The notes: generated by a model from the sequence alone, not told the origin. A stretch of DNA of 64,000 nucleotides from Stenotrophomonas sp. WZN-1 (GCF_002192255.1 NZ_CP021768.1:1444001-1508000), one strand, 5' to 3'; positions 18,248-27,387 are shown, numbered from the stretch's first letter. Numbers and translations: made by a program.

Positions 18248-20875
18248 ATGCTGCCGGCGAGTTCGCTGCTGGACACGCCGGCTGCGTCGCTCAACGACCC
18301 GGATTGGGCTGCTGCCGCGCGCCAGGCGCTGCAGCAGGCCGACGCGCGCCTGTACCGCCGCTTCGACCAGGGCGACAACATCGAGCGCCTGCTGGCGCTG
18401 CGGGCGCGCGCTGCCGACCATCTGATCCGCCTGGCCTGGCAGCGCTGCCTGCCGGCCGACAGCGGCCTGTCGCTGTTCGCGGTCGGTGGCTATGGCCGCG
18501 GTGAACTGTTCCCGCGTTCGGACATCGACCTGCTGGTGTTCGGAGAACCGGCGGCGCAGCTGGCCCACGAGGCCGCGCTGGCGCGCCTGTTCGCGCTGTT
18601 GTGGGATTGCGGGCTGGCGGTCAGCCATGCGGTGCGTTCGGCATCGCAGTGCCGCGAGGCGGCAGCTGACCAGACCGTGCTGACCGCGCTGATCGAGGCG
18701 CGTCCGATCCTGGCCGATGATGTGGCGCGCCGCGCGCTGCGCGAGGCCATCGACGACCGCGAGCTGTGGCCGGCACGCAGCTTTTTCCTGGCCAAGCTGG
18801 AAGAGCTGCGCAACCGTCACCAGCGCTTCGGCGATACCGCCGACAACCTGGAGCCGGACCTGAAGGATGGCCCCGGCGGACTGCGCGACCTCAACACGCT
18901 GGGATGGATGGCGCTGCGTGCGTTCGGCGTGCGCGATCTGGAAGCGCTGGTCGGGTTGGGTCACCTGGGGGCCGACGAAGCGGCTGCACTGAAGCGCGAG
19001 CGCGCGGTGCTGGCACGCCTGCGCTTTGGCCTGCACCTGGTGGCACGCCGCCCGGAAGAGCGCCTGCGCTTCGATTACCAGAAGACCCTGGCCGCGCGCC
19101 TGGGCTTCGAAGACGATGCCGAGAATCTCGGTGTCGAGAAAATGATGCAGGGCTTCTACCGCGCCGCGCTGGTGGTGCGACGGATCAGCGACCGCCTGCT
19201 GCAGCGCTTCGAGGAACAGTTCGATGGCGAGGCCCAGCCGGAACCGCTGACCGTGGGTTTTTCCCTGCGCCGTGGCTACCTGGCCGCCAACGAGGCCGAC
19301 TGGCCGCGCGGCGACATCGGCCAGGTGTTCGCACTGTTTTCCAGCTGGGCCAACAACCCGCAGGTGCGCGGGCTGCACTCGCTGACCGCGCGCGCGCTGG
19401 CCGAGTCGCTGCCGCTGCTGCCGGCCTATGACCAGGCCGACACCGATGCACGCGAGCAGTTCCTGGCCTTGCTGCGCGGCCAGCGTCCGGTCGATACGCT
19501 TTCGCGCATGGCGCGGCTGGGCGTGCTTGGCCAGTGGATTCCCGCGTTCGCCCAGGTCAGCGGGCGCATGCAGTTCGACCTGTTCCATGTCTACACCGTG
19601 GACCAGCACACGCTGATGGTCCTGCGCAATATCGGCCAGTTCGCCAGCAGCCGTGCCGACGAGCGCTTCTCGATCGCGCACGAAGTGTGGCCGCGCCTGC
19701 GCAAGCCGGAACTGCTGCTGCTGGCCGGCCTGTTCCATGACATCGCAAAGGGCCGTGGCGGCGACCATTCGGAGCTGGGCGCGGTGGACGCGCGCGCGTT
19801 CTGCCAGGCGCATGCGCTGAGCACGTCCGATACCGAACTGGTGGCGTGGCTGGTCGAACAGCACCTGCGCATGTCGGTGACCGCGCAGAAGCAGGACATC
19901 GCCGACCCGGAGGTGATCCATCGCTTCGCCACCCTGGTCGGCAGCCGCGACCGCCTGGACTACCTGTACCTGCTGACCTGTGCCGACATCGCAGGCACCA
20001 GCCCGAAACTGTGGAATGCCTGGAAGGACCGCCTGCTGGCCGACCTGTACTTCGCTACCCGGCGCGCACTACGCGAGGGGCTGGAGCACCCGGTGCCGGC
20101 CGCCGAGCGCGTGGCCGAGGCACGTGACAGCGTGCGCGCACTGGTGCGCGAGCAGGGCTACGACGATGCCACCATCGACCGCCAGTTCGCGGTGATGCCC
20201 GACGAAGGCTTCATCCGCCTGCGCCCGGAGCAGCTGGCCTGGCAGGCTGCCGCGCTGGTGCCGGTGAAGCAGGGCCAGGCGCTGGTGAAGGTACGCCGGA
20301 TCAGCGTCGACGACCCGGCGCTGGAAGTGTTCGTGCATTCGCCGGACCGCGACGGCCTGTTCGCCGCGATCGTGATGACCCTGGACCGCAAGGGCTACGG
20401 CATCCACCGCGCACGCGTGCTGGACGGTCCGGCCGATACCATCTTCGATACCTTTGAAGTGAGCCCGGCCGATACCTTTGCCGATGGCAGCAGTGCCAAC
20501 CTGGAAGCGGCGCTGCGCGAGGCACTCAGTGGTGACCTGTCGCGCCTGCGGCCATCGCGCCGGGTGGTGCCGCGGCAGCTGCGGCACTTCCGCTTCGCCC
20601 CGCGCATCGAGTTCCGCGATGAACCGGGCGCAACCCGTTTTGCCCTGGTCGCCCCCGACCGTCCCGGCCTGCTGGCCGACGTGGCGTTCGTGCTGCGCAA
20701 CCAGGGTCTGCGCGTGCATGATGCGCGCATTGCCACGTTCGGCGAACGCGCCGAAGACACATTCGTGATCAGTGACGAACACGACCTCCCCCTGACTGAA
20801 CCCGCCCGGCAGCAGCTGCATGACGCGATGCTCGCCTGCCTGGACCCTGATCGAAACGCCGGAGACCCCGCCTGA
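18248..20875 (+). CDS. glnD: Bifunctional uridylyltransferase / uridylyl-removing enzyme
   Basis: GlnD is the primary glutamine sensor of nitrogen control: it uridylylates PII (GlnB/GlnK) when glutamine is low and removes UMP when it is high. The 875-residue product has the nucleotidyltransferase motif [17 protein letters not shown] (residues 80-96), an HD hydrolase domain with [17 protein letters not shown] near residue 500, and two C-terminal ACT domains ([15 protein letters not shown] and [14 protein letters not shown]) that bind glutamine. The ATG at 18248 is 2 nt after map. The stop overlaps the dapD start (TGATG). Confidence 0.96.
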   Translation: MLPASSLLDTPAASLNDPDWAAAARQALQQADARLYRRFDQGDNIERLLALRARAADHLIRLAWQRCLPADSGLSLFAVGGYGRGELFPRSDIDLLVFGEPAAQLAHEAALARLFALLWDCGLAVSHAVRSASQCREAAADQTVLTALIEARPILADDVARRALREAIDDRELWPARSFFLAKLEELRNRHQRFGDTADNLEPDLKDGPGGLRDLNTLGWMALRAFGVRDLEALVGLGHLGADEAAALKRERAVLARLRFGLHLVARRPEERLRFDYQKTLAARLGFEDDAENLGVEKMMQGFYRAALVVRRISDRLLQRFEEQFDGEAQPEPLTVGFSLRRGYLAANEADWPRGDIGQVFALFSSWANNPQVRGLHSLTARALAESLPLLPAYDQADTDAREQFLALLRGQRPVDTLSRMARLGVLGQWIPAFAQVSGRMQFDLFHVYTVDQHTLMVLRNIGQFASSRADERFSIAHEVWPRLRKPELLLLAGLFHDIAKGRGGDHSELGAVDARAFCQAHALSTSDTELVAWLVEQHLRMSVTAQKQDIADPEVIHRFATLVGSRDRLDYLYLLTCADIAGTSPKLWNAWKDRLLADLYFATRRALREGLEHPVPAAERVAEARDSVRALVREQGYDDATIDRQFAVMPDEGFIRLRPEQLAWQAAALVPVKQGQALVKVRRISVDDPALEVFVHSPDRDGLFAAIVMTLDRKGYGIHRARVLDGPADTIFDTFEVSPADTFADGSSANLEAALREALSGDLSRLRPSRRVVPRQLRHFRFAPRIEFRDEPGATRFALVAPDRPGLLADVAFVLRNQGLRVHDARIATFGERAEDTFVISDEHDLPLTEPARQQLHDAMLACLDPDRNAGDPA

Positions 20876-21957
20876 TGGCCACCAAGCCCGCCAAGAAGAC
20901 CGCCGCGACCCCCAAGAGCGCAGCGGCCCGGAAACCTGCTGCCGCCGCACCGGCCGCGAAGAAGACCCCTGCGCCGAAGAAGGCTGCTGCAGTAAAGGCC
21001 CCGGCAAAGAAAACGGCGGCGGTGAAGAAAGCGGCTGCGGTGAAGAAGGCCCCGGCCAAGAGCGCCGAAGCCGTCCGCGCCGAAACCATCGCCCGCAAGT
21101 CGCTGCGCAAGCCGTCGGCCCCGGGCGTGGAAGAGCTGAAGTTCGGCATCGAAAGCGCCTTCGAGCGCCGTGCCACCTTGACCCTGCACGAACTGGAAGG
21201 CTCGACCAAGCCGCTGGTCAATCGCGTGATCGACGGCCTGGAGAGCGGTGAGTTCCGCGTTGCCGAGCCGGATGGCCAGGGCGGCTGGAAGGTCAACGAG
21301 TGGCTGAAGAAGGCCGTGCTGCTGTATTTCCGCGTCAACGACATGGCGGTGGTCGACGCCCGTCCGGCACCGTTCTGGGACAAGGTCGAATCGCGCTTCG
21401 CCGGCTATGACGAAGCGAAGTTCCGCCGTGGTGGCGTGCGCGTGGTGCCGGGTGCGATCGCCCGCCGCGGCACCTACTTCGGCAAGGATGTGGTGCTGAT
21501 GCCGAGCTTCACCAACATCGGCGCCTATGTCGGCGAAGGCACCATGGTCGACACCTGGGCCACCGTTGGTTCCTGCGCGCAGATCGGCCAGCACTGCCAC
21601 CTGTCCGGCGGCGCCGGCATCGGCGGCGTGCTGGAACCACTGCAGGCCAGCCCGACCATCATCGAGGACCACTGCTTCATCGGTGCGCGCTCCGAAGTGG
21701 TGGAAGGCGTGGTCGTCGGTCACCACAGCGTGATCGGCATGGGCGTGTTCCTCAGCCAGAGCACCCGCATCTACAACCGTGCCACCGGCGAGATCACCTA
21801 CGGCTACATCCCGCCGTACAGCGTGGTGGTGTCCGGCTCGCTGCCGAGCAAGGACGGTACCCATTCGCTGTACTGCGCGGTGATCGTCAAGCAGGTTGAT
21901 GCCAAGACCCGCAGCAAGACCAGCGTCAACGACCTGCTGCGCGGCCTGGCCGACTGA
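20875..21957 (+). CDS. dapD: Tetrahydrodipicolinate N-succinyltransferase with histone-H1-like N-terminal tail
   Basis: DapD makes N-succinyl-2-amino-6-ketopimelate in the succinylase branch of lysine/DAP synthesis. Residues from about 85 to 360 match the E. coli enzyme along its whole length (274 residues), including the left-handed beta-helix stretch [17 protein letters not shown] and the [15 protein letters not shown] and [12 protein letters not shown] hexapeptide rungs. The first 80 or so residues are an added tail of Lys, Ala and Pro (repeats such as [14 protein letters not shown]) resembling histone H1 or AlgP C-termini. The start is fixed by TGATG overlap with glnD, and the tail uses normal host codons. 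The tail's role is unknown; nucleic-acid or acidic-surface binding is possible. Confidence 0.94.
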   Translation: MATKPAKKTAATPKSAAARKPAAAAPAAKKTPAPKKAAAVKAPAKKTAAVKKAAAVKKAPAKSAEAVRAETIARKSLRKPSAPGVEELKFGIESAFERRATLTLHELEGSTKPLVNRVIDGLESGEFRVAEPDGQGGWKVNEWLKKAVLLYFRVNDMAVVDARPAPFWDKVESRFAGYDEAKFRRGGVRVVPGAIARRGTYFGKDVVLMPSFTNIGAYVGEGTMVDTWATVGSCAQIGQHCHLSGGAGIGGVLEPLQASPTIIEDHCFIGARSEVVEGVVVGHHSVIGMGVFLSQSTRIYNRATGEITYGYIPPYSVVVSGSLPSKDGTHSLYCAVIVKQVDAKTRSKTSVNDLLRGLAD

Positions 21958-21959
21958 GG

Positions 21960-22826
21960 ATGACGGCGCCGGAGGATCTGGCGCAGTCCGCGATCTACCA
22001 GCATCCGTCCGACACCCTGTTCGGGCGGATGCTGCCGCGCCTGCTGCATGCCCCGCGCTGGACCCGGCTGCGCCGCGCGCTGTCGCGGCGCTGGCCGATG
22101 CCGGCGCTGGTCAGCGATGTGCGCGACGTGGTCTACGTGAGCTGGTGGGTCGACGTGCGCCACGCGCCAATGCCACCACCAGGCCATCATTACGTGGTCC
22201 ATGCCGGACGCACGCCTTACACCATCCTCAGCTATCGGCACGGGCACTTCGGACCCGCGCTGGCCGGGCCGCTGCGCTCGCTGATGCCGTCTCCCAGGCA
22301 GAGCAACTGGCGCTGGTACCTGCGTCGCGACGACGCTCCGGACGGGACGCCGGTGGTGCTGTTTGATCGCAACGTGATGGACCAGCTGGCCTTCGTCGCC
22401 GGCGCGCGCGCTTTCAGCGATGCCATGCAGCCGCATCTGTCGGTGCGCTTCACGCATGCGCTGGATGCCGAAGGCAGTGGCCACACGCGGATCGAGGGCG
22501 GGCAGGGCAGTGCCCCGGCGCTGCACCTCCAGTGGCAGGCCGCTGCGGGCTGGGACGATGCCGGGTGGGCGGCGGCCTTCGGCGGCCATCGGGCCCTGCT
22601 GCGTTTCCTGACCTGCCAGGACGAGGCCATCGCCCGTACCTGCGACCAGCGCTGGGCCAGCACACGCATCGCGCTGCCGGTGGACATCGCGCAGCTGCAA
22701 CCGTTGCAGCTGGAAGGCGAACAGCAGTGCCCGCGCCTGCAGGCGATGGGCGTGGCGCTGCACGAGGGGCTGGCCTTCCGGCTGCCAAGGGTACCGTTCC
22801 GGGTCGTGTCCGAGCGCCTGTTGTGA
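21960..22826 (+). CDS. Conserved hypothetical protein (288 residues)
   Basis: I do not recognise this family. The protein has no signal peptide, membrane segment or cofactor motif. The N-terminal third is rich in Arg and Trp (RWTRLRRALSRRW), followed by hydrophobic strands VYVSWWVDVRHA and HHYVVHAGRTPYTILSYRHGHFGP; a distant relation to DUF2071-type acetoacetate-decarboxylase-like proteins is conceivable but unproven. It starts 2 nt after the dapD stop (ATG at 21960) and sits inside a lysine-pathway operon, so it is translated with dapD, but nothing ties it to lysine synthesis. Confidence 0.75.
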   Translation: MTAPEDLAQSAIYQHPSDTLFGRMLPRLLHAPRWTRLRRALSRRWPMPALVSDVRDVVYVSWWVDVRHAPMPPPGHHYVVHAGRTPYTILSYRHGHFGPALAGPLRSLMPSPRQSNWRWYLRRDDAPDGTPVVLFDRNVMDQLAFVAGARAFSDAMQPHLSVRFTHALDAEGSGHTRIEGGQGSAPALHLQWQAAAGWDDAGWAAAFGGHRALLRFLTCQDEAIARTCDQRWASTRIALPVDIAQLQPLQLEGEQQCPRLQAMGVALHEGLAFRLPRVPFRVVSERLL

Positions 22827-22863
22827 GATTCTGGCCCTCTGTTTTCCAGCATCACAGATGGCC

Positions 22864-23229
22864 ATGAGCACCACTGTCTACGGTTTGAAGAACTGCGATA
22901 CCTGCAAGAAGGCGACCAAGTGGCTGGACCGCTTCGGCGTGCCGTACACCTTCGTCGACTACCGCGACAACAAGCCCAGCCCGGAAACGCTGCTGGCATG
23001 GGCGGCACAGCTGGGTGGCCTGGCCGCGATGGTCAACAAGTCCTCCACCACCTGGCGGCAGCTGCCGGACAACCGCAAGGCCGCCGACTCCGAGGCCGAA
23101 TGGAAGCTGTTGCTGCGCGAGTACCCGCAGCTGATCAAGCGCCCGCTGGTGATTACTGCCGATGGCACGGTCAGCCAGGGCTTCAGTGACAACGGCTTCA
23201 AGGCCCGCTTCGGCGTGGGTGACGCATGA
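22864..23229 (+). CDS. ArsC/Spx-family reductase (YffB-like)
   Basis: This is a 121-residue thioredoxin-fold protein with the N-terminal motif [18 protein letters not shown]. Cys11 is in the position of the ArsC nucleophile, with a second Cys14 giving a CxxC pair. It ends with the [15 protein letters not shown] segment typical of the YffB subgroup. In E. coli yffB likewise directly precedes dapE. True arsenate reductases carry extra Arg residues and ars neighbours, which are absent, so a thiol-disulfide or glutathione-dependent role is more likely. An alternative ATG lies two codons upstream at 22858. The stop overlaps the dapE start (ATGA). Confidence 0.88.
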   Translation: MSTTVYGLKNCDTCKKATKWLDRFGVPYTFVDYRDNKPSPETLLAWAAQLGGLAAMVNKSSTTWRQLPDNRKAADSEAEWKLLLREYPQLIKRPLVITADGTVSQGFSDNGFKARFGVGDA

Positions 23230-24353
23230 GCGCGGTCCTCGACCTGACCTGCGAGCTGATCGCGCGGCCCTCGGTGACGCCGGAGGATGCCGGTTGCCAG
23301 GCGTTGCTGGCGGCACGCCTGAAGCAGGCCGGGTTCCAGTGCGATCACCTGCGGCTGGGCCAGGTCGACAACCTGTGGGCGACCCATGGCCAGGGCGCGC
23401 CGGTGCTGGTGCTGCTGGGCCACACCGACGTGGTGCCGACGGGCCCGCGCGAGGCCTGGGCCAGCGACCCGTTCACGCCGCAGATCCGTGATGGCGTGCT
23501 GTATGGTCGTGGCACCGCCGACATGAAGGGCAGCGTGGCGGCGTTCGTGGTGGCCGCCGAGCAGTTCGTCGCCGCGCATCCCGATCATCCCGGCACACTG
23601 GCGGTGCTGCTGACCAGCGACGAGGAGGGCGATGCCATCGATGGCGTGCGCCACGTTGCACGGCTGTTCGCCGAGCGCGGCCAGCGCATCGACTGGTGCA
23701 TCACCGGCGAGCCGTCGTCGACCGCGACGCTGGGTGACCTGCTGCGCGTGGGTCGTCGTGGCAGCCTGTCGGCCAAGCTGCGCGTACAGGGCGTGCAGGG
23801 TCATGTGGCGTATCCGGAGAAGGCGCGCAACCCGATCCACCAGGCGGCGCCGGCCCTGGCCGAGCTGAGTGCACGACGCTGGGACGACGGCTACGAGAGT
23901 TTCCCGCCGACCAGCCTGCAGATCTCCAACATCCATGCCGGCACCGGCGCCAACAATGTGATTCCCGGCGAGCTGGAGGTGGATTTCAACATCCGCTACA
24001 ACCCGCACTGGGATGCACCGAAGCTGGAAGCGGAGATCACCGCGCTGCTGGATCGGCATGGCCTGCAGTACACGTTGAAGTGGCATCGCAGCGGCGAGCC
24101 GTTCTACACCCCGGAAGGCACGCTGCGCGCCACCGCGCGTGCGGTGCTGGCCGAGCACATCGGCCGTGCACCGGAGGAAAGCACCGGTGGCGGTACGTCC
24201 GATGCCCGCTTCATCGCGCCATTGGGCGCGCAGTGCATCGAAGTGGGGCCGGTCAACGCCAGCATCCACCAGGTGGACGAGAACGTGCGCGTGGACGATC
24301 TGGAGGCATTGCCGGGGCTGTACCAGCGCCTGGTGGAACGGCTGCTGGTGTGA
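23226..24353 (+). CDS. dapE: Succinyl-diaminopimelate desuccinylase
   Basis: DapE hydrolyses N-succinyl-LL-diaminopimelate to LL-DAP, two steps after DapD in the same pathway. The 375-residue protein has the M20 di-zinc motifs: [15 protein letters not shown] (His), [10 protein letters not shown] (bridging Asp), [11 protein letters not shown] (Glu-Glu pair) and the dimerisation lid with [14 protein letters not shown]. The last zinc ligand is in the C-terminal ECGPVN-like stretch ([16 protein letters not shown]). The ATGA overlap with the reductase gene and the close packing with dapD indicate one transcript from map or glnD onward. Confidence 0.96.
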   Translation: MSAVLDLTCELIARPSVTPEDAGCQALLAARLKQAGFQCDHLRLGQVDNLWATHGQGAPVLVLLGHTDVVPTGPREAWASDPFTPQIRDGVLYGRGTADMKGSVAAFVVAAEQFVAAHPDHPGTLAVLLTSDEEGDAIDGVRHVARLFAERGQRIDWCITGEPSSTATLGDLLRVGRRGSLSAKLRVQGVQGHVAYPEKARNPIHQAAPALAELSARRWDDGYESFPPTSLQISNIHAGTGANNVIPGELEVDFNIRYNPHWDAPKLEAEITALLDRHGLQYTLKWHRSGEPFYTPEGTLRATARAVLAEHIGRAPEESTGGGTSDARFIAPLGAQCIEVGPVNASIHQVDENVRVDDLEALPGLYQRLVERLLV

Positions 24354-24362
24354 ACCTGCGAC

Positions 24363-24388
24363 GGTGGGTGCCGACCGTTGGTCGGCAC
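24363..24388 (+). repeat. SMAG-like GTGG palindrome
   Basis: GTGCCGACC / GGTCGGCAC hairpin with GTGG head, between the convergent dapE and lipoprotein genes. It may serve as a transcription or decay boundary in place of a classical terminator. Confidence 0.75.
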
Positions 24389-24408
24389 GCATCCTGCCGG
24401 GCTCGGCT

Positions 24409-25302
24409 CTATTCCGAAAAAATGAAGAATGGCGGCTCGACCGCTTTTTTCCAGTAACTCGGCGCCGCCATGTAGAAGTGCTGCGCTTCGGCCCTGGCGA
24501 ACCAGTGCGCCGCTGCGCCGGTGTCCTTGTCCACGCCCGGCGCACTGCGGCCCAGCAGCAGTCCGGCGAAGTATTGGCCGAACACATTGCCCTGCTCGCC
24601 GGCGCGCTGGTACAACTGCAGCGCGCGCGCGGGATCGCGCGGCAGGCCTACGCCTTTTTCCAGCAGCGCGCCCAGATCGACCTGTGCGTCGGCGTCGCCT
24701 GCAGCGGCGCGGCGTTGGATCCTCGCCACCAGCGGATGCACGGCATCGCCTGTGGCCGCTATCGCGCCGGGCAGTCCCGACGACGACGCATAGCGCTGGT
24801 AGACCATCCCGCGCAGCTCCCAGCGCAGCGCTCGCCGGGCATCGCCGCGCTCGCGATAAGCCTCGGCCAGGTCATGGAACGCATACGGATTGCCGTGGTT
24901 GGCGGCAGCCAGGGACCAGCGTTCGCCACGTCGCCAGGACGTGCGCAGCACCGGAGCCGGGTTGATGTGGGGGCTGTCGGCATGGCGCAACGTGCCGGAG
25001 ATCCAGATCCGGCCCAGTGCTTGTTCCGCCCTGGTGTTATGGAAGGTCCAGGGTGTGGCCGCTGCGGCACGCTCGTAGTAGGCGATGGCGCGCGGATCGT
25101 TGAAGCGCTCGAAGGTCTGCGCGGTATCAAAGGCACCCTCGAAGCTGCCGTCGGATCCGCGCTGTTCCAATGCCTGCTGCTGGGACTGCGGCAGCGTAGA
25201 AGGCGGGGGCAGGGTCTGGCAGGCGGTCAGGCCCAGGCAGAGCAGGGCGGCCAGCGCCGCGTAGCGTCCAGTGCGGTGTTGCATTTCCATTACACGTTTC
25301 AC
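24409..25302 (-). CDS. Sel1-repeat lipoprotein
   Basis: This is a predicted lipoprotein. Its signal sequence (YAALAALLCLGLTAC) has the lipobox LTAC, so it would be cleaved before Cys and lipidated. About 270 mature residues follow, with alpha-helical repeats of the Sel1/TPR type: ARIQRRAAAGDADAQVDLGALLEKG and ALQLYQRAGEQGNVFGQYFAGLLL are clear Sel1 units. Such proteins mediate protein-protein contacts; no specific partner can be named. Starts at 25302, 25290 and 25284 are all possible. It is divergent from the asn leader/asnB unit, with 80 nt between them. Confidence 0.8.
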   Translation of the reverse strand: MKRVMEMQHRTGRYAALAALLCLGLTACQTLPPPSTLPQSQQQALEQRGSDGSFEGAFDTAQTFERFNDPRAIAYYERAAAATPWTFHNTRAEQALGRIWISGTLRHADSPHINPAPVLRTSWRRGERWSLAAANHGNPYAFHDLAEAYRERGDARRALRWELRGMVYQRYASSSGLPGAIAATGDAVHPLVARIQRRAAAGDADAQVDLGALLEKGVGLPRDPARALQLYQRAGEQGNVFGQYFAGLLLGRSAPGVDKDTGAAAHWFARAEAQHFYMAAPSYWKKAVEPPFFIFSE

Positions 25303-25346
25303 GGCGGGCCATTATGCGCGCCGGGGAGTGGTTGCCAACGCAACGG

Positions 25347-25375
25347 TTGCGCCGTGCCGGAAACCGGGGTAGGGT
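25347..25375 (+). promoter_or_regulatory. Candidate promoter for the asn leader-asnB transcript
   Basis: TTGCGC (25347-25352) and TAGGGT (25370-25375) at 17-nt spacing are the best match I find before the leader peptide. A start near 25382 would make the leader nearly leaderless. The same TAGGG could alternatively serve as a ribosome site for the ATG at 25383. The assignment is weak. Confidence 0.3.
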
Positions 25376-25382
25376 CGATGCC

Positions 25383-25484
25383 ATGTCGATCCGCCTGGCC
25401 ACCGCCGTCAATAACAACAACCGCAATAATCTGCGCGCGAATAATCGTGCGCGGCCGATGCGGGACTGCGCCCTGGGTAGATAG
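25383..25484 (+). CDS. Asparagine-rich leader peptide (attenuation)
   Basis: This is a 33-codon ORF, MSIRLATAV then NNNN-R-NN-LRA-NN and an Arg-rich end, stopping with TAG at 25482-25484. Eight of 33 codons are Asn (25410-25421, 25425-25430 and 25440-25445), five of them AAT, which is unusual for this GC-rich genome. The sequence TAGGGTCG lies 6-13 nt before the ATG as a possible ribosome site. It ends 25 nt before a strong terminator hairpin and 139 nt before asnB. The layout is that of trp/his/thr leader peptides: ribosomes stalling at Asn codons when Asn-tRNA is scarce would favour antitermination. The peptide itself probably has no other function. Confidence 0.85.
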   Translation: MSIRLATAVNNNNRNNLRANNRARPMRDCALGR

Positions 25485-25540
25485 ACAGCAACACACGCCC
25501 GGACACCAGAAAACCCGCATCAGTCGATGCGGGTTTTTTT
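25457..25540 (+). promoter_or_regulatory. Attenuator with alternative antiterminator pairing upstream of asnB
   Basis: Leader bases 25457-25464 (GATGCGGG) are identical to part of the 3' terminator arm (25526-25533). They can therefore pair with the 5' arm (CCCGCATC, 25514-25521) to form an 8-bp antiterminator excluding the terminator. A weaker hairpin of 25391-25400 with 25453-25463 (CCGC/GCGG and GGCC/GGCC) could sequester the antiterminator strand. A ribosome stalled at the first Asn cluster would cover its 5' arm and free the antiterminator. A second hairpin (25543-25549 with 25560-25566) follows, without a U-tract. Confidence 0.75.
25510..25540 (+). terminator. Attenuator terminator before asnB
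   Basis: A perfect 12-bp stem (AAAACCCGCATC / GATGCGGGTTTT) with loop AGTC lies at 25510-25537, and the U-tract runs through 25534-25540. It lies between the leader peptide and asnB, with no other gene it could terminate on this strand. Confidence 0.92.
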
Positions 25541-25623
25541 GTGCCCGGGCGCAGCCCCACCCGGGCCTGGATGGCCGGTCGAACACCTTCCCGCCCGTGA
25601 AATTCCCCAACAGGAGCTCTCCC

Positions 25624-27315
25624 ATGTGTTCGATCTTCGGAATCTTCGGCCTGCAGGCCGGTGACGATCTTCCCGCCCTGCGCCGCCATGCGCTGGAACT
25701 GTCGCAGCGCCAGCGCCACCGTGGCCCGGACTGGAGCGGCGTATACCTCGACGAAGGTGCGCTGCTGGTCCACGAGCGGTTGGCCATCGTCGACCCGGCC
25801 GGTGGTTCGCAGCCGCTGCTGTCGGCCGATGGCCAGCTGGCGCTGGCGGTGAACGGCGAGATCTACAACCACCAGGCCTTGAAGGCGGCGCTGACCACCG
25901 CCTACGACTTCCAGACCGGCTCGGACTGCGAGGTGATCAACGCGCTGTACCGCCAAGGCGCTTCGCCGGCGCAGTGGCTGGAGCAGCTCAACGGCATCTT
26001 CGCCTTCGCGCTGTGGGACCGCGACAGCGGCCGCGTGCTGGTGGCGCGTGACCCGGTCGGCGTGGTGCCGCTTTACTGGGGCCACGATGCCCAAGGACGC
26101 CTGCGCGTCGCCTCGGAAATGAAGGCACTGGTCGATACCTGTGCCGATGTCGCGCAGTTCCCGCCGGGTCACTACTTCGACAGCGCCAGCGGTGAGCTCG
26201 TGCGTTATTACCAGCAACCGTGGCGCGACTATGCCGACGTGCAGGGCCGCCAGGCGGATCTGGCCGAGCTGCGCCAGGCCTTCGAGCATGCGGTGGAACG
26301 CCAGCTGATGAGCGATGTGCCGTACGGCGTGCTGTTGTCCGGTGGCCTGGACTCGTCACTGGTGGCGGCGGTGGCCGCACGCTATGCACGTCGCCGCATC
26401 GAGGATGGGGGGCAGACCGAAGCCTGGTGGCCGCGCCTGCACTCGTTTGCGATCGGCTTGAAGGGCTCGCCCGATCTGGCCGCCGCTGCGATCGCCGCCG
26501 AAGCGCTGGGCACCGTACATCACGGTTTCGAGTACACCTTCGAGGAAGGCCTCGATGCGCTGCCGGAAGTGATCCGCCACATCGAGACCTACGACGTCAC
26601 CACCATCCGCGCATCGACGCCGATGTTCCTGCTGGCGCGGCGGATCAAGGCGATGGGGGTGAAGATGGTGCTCTCCGGCGAGGGCAGCGACGAGATCTTC
26701 GGTGGCTACCTGTACTTCCACAAGGCACCGGATGCGCGTGAATTCCACGACGAGCTGGTACGCAAGCTCGATGCCTTGCACAACTACGACTGCCTGCGCG
26801 CCAACAAGTCGATGATGGCCTGGGGCGTGGAGCCGCGCGTGCCGTTCCTCGACCGTGAGTTCCTCGATGTGGCGATGCGCTTCGATGCCGCGCACAAGAT
26901 GGTCGGTGCCGGCTTTGGTGGCCGTCGCATCGAGAAGGCGGTGCTGCGCGAGGCATTCGACGGCTATCTGCCGGACAGCATCCTGTGGCGGCAGAAGGAA
27001 CAGTTCAGTGATGGCGTTGGCTACGGCTGGATCGATGGGCTGAAGGCGCATGCCGAAGCACAGGTGAGCGACCGCGTACTGGTAGCGGCCGACAAGCGCT
27101 TCCCGCACAACCCGCCGCAGACCAAGGAGGCGTACTACTACCGCCACCTGTTCGAGCAGTTCTTCCCCAGCCGTGCGGCGGCCGAGACCGTGCCGGGTGG
27201 CAAGTCGATCGCCTGCTCGTCGCCGGCGGCCATTGCCTGGGACGCCAGCTTCGCCGCGGCCGCAGATCCGTCGGGTCGCGCGATCGCCGGCGTGCACGCG
27301 CAGGCCCTGGCCTAA
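25624..27315 (+). CDS. asnB: Asparagine synthetase B (glutamine-hydrolysing)
   Basis: AsnB makes asparagine from aspartate, ATP and glutamine. The 563-residue product (E. coli: 554) begins MCSIFGIFG with the Cys2 nucleophile of the N-terminal glutaminase domain, has RHRGPDWSG and NGEIYNH for glutamine binding, and the ATP-pyrophosphatase loop LLSGGLDSSLVAAVAARY near residue 240. The synthetase domain continues with LSGEGSDEIFGGYLYFHKAP and VEPRVPFLDREFLDVAMR. AGGAG lies 7 nt before the ATG. Its 5' region carries the Asn-codon leader peptide and attenuator, so expression is predicted to rise when charged Asn-tRNA falls. Confidence 0.97.
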   Translation: MCSIFGIFGLQAGDDLPALRRHALELSQRQRHRGPDWSGVYLDEGALLVHERLAIVDPAGGSQPLLSADGQLALAVNGEIYNHQALKAALTTAYDFQTGSDCEVINALYRQGASPAQWLEQLNGIFAFALWDRDSGRVLVARDPVGVVPLYWGHDAQGRLRVASEMKALVDTCADVAQFPPGHYFDSASGELVRYYQQPWRDYADVQGRQADLAELRQAFEHAVERQLMSDVPYGVLLSGGLDSSLVAAVAARYARRRIEDGGQTEAWWPRLHSFAIGLKGSPDLAAAAIAAEALGTVHHGFEYTFEEGLDALPEVIRHIETYDVTTIRASTPMFLLARRIKAMGVKMVLSGEGSDEIFGGYLYFHKAPDAREFHDELVRKLDALHNYDCLRANKSMMAWGVEPRVPFLDREFLDVAMRFDAAHKMVGAGFGGRRIEKAVLREAFDGYLPDSILWRQKEQFSDGVGYGWIDGLKAHAEAQVSDRVLVAADKRFPHNPPQTKEAYYYRHLFEQFFPSRAAAETVPGGKSIACSSPAAIAWDASFAAAADPSGRAIAGVHAQALA

Positions 27316-27320
27316 GCCCC

Positions 27321-27387
27321 AAAAAGGGGACGGAGGGGATCAAGTCGTCTGTGCCACAAACGCCTTAATCCCCTCCGTCCCCTTTTT
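27321..27387 (+). terminator. Long palindrome / terminator after asnB
   Basis: A perfect 20-bp inverted repeat (AAAAAGGGGACGGAGGGGAT at 27321-27340 and its complement at 27368-27387) encloses a partly paired 27-nt centre. A T-run ends the right arm and an A-run starts the left arm, so it could terminate in both directions. The regularity suggests a dispersed palindromic repeat of the genus reused as a terminator. Confidence 0.75.

Noticed and set aside
22864..23229. Arsenate resistance determinant
   Set aside because: There are no ars neighbours, and the position before dapE matches the YffB subgroup.
25543..25566. Second attenuator terminator before asnB
   Set aside because: It is a 7-bp stem without a U-tract; too weak to call a terminator.
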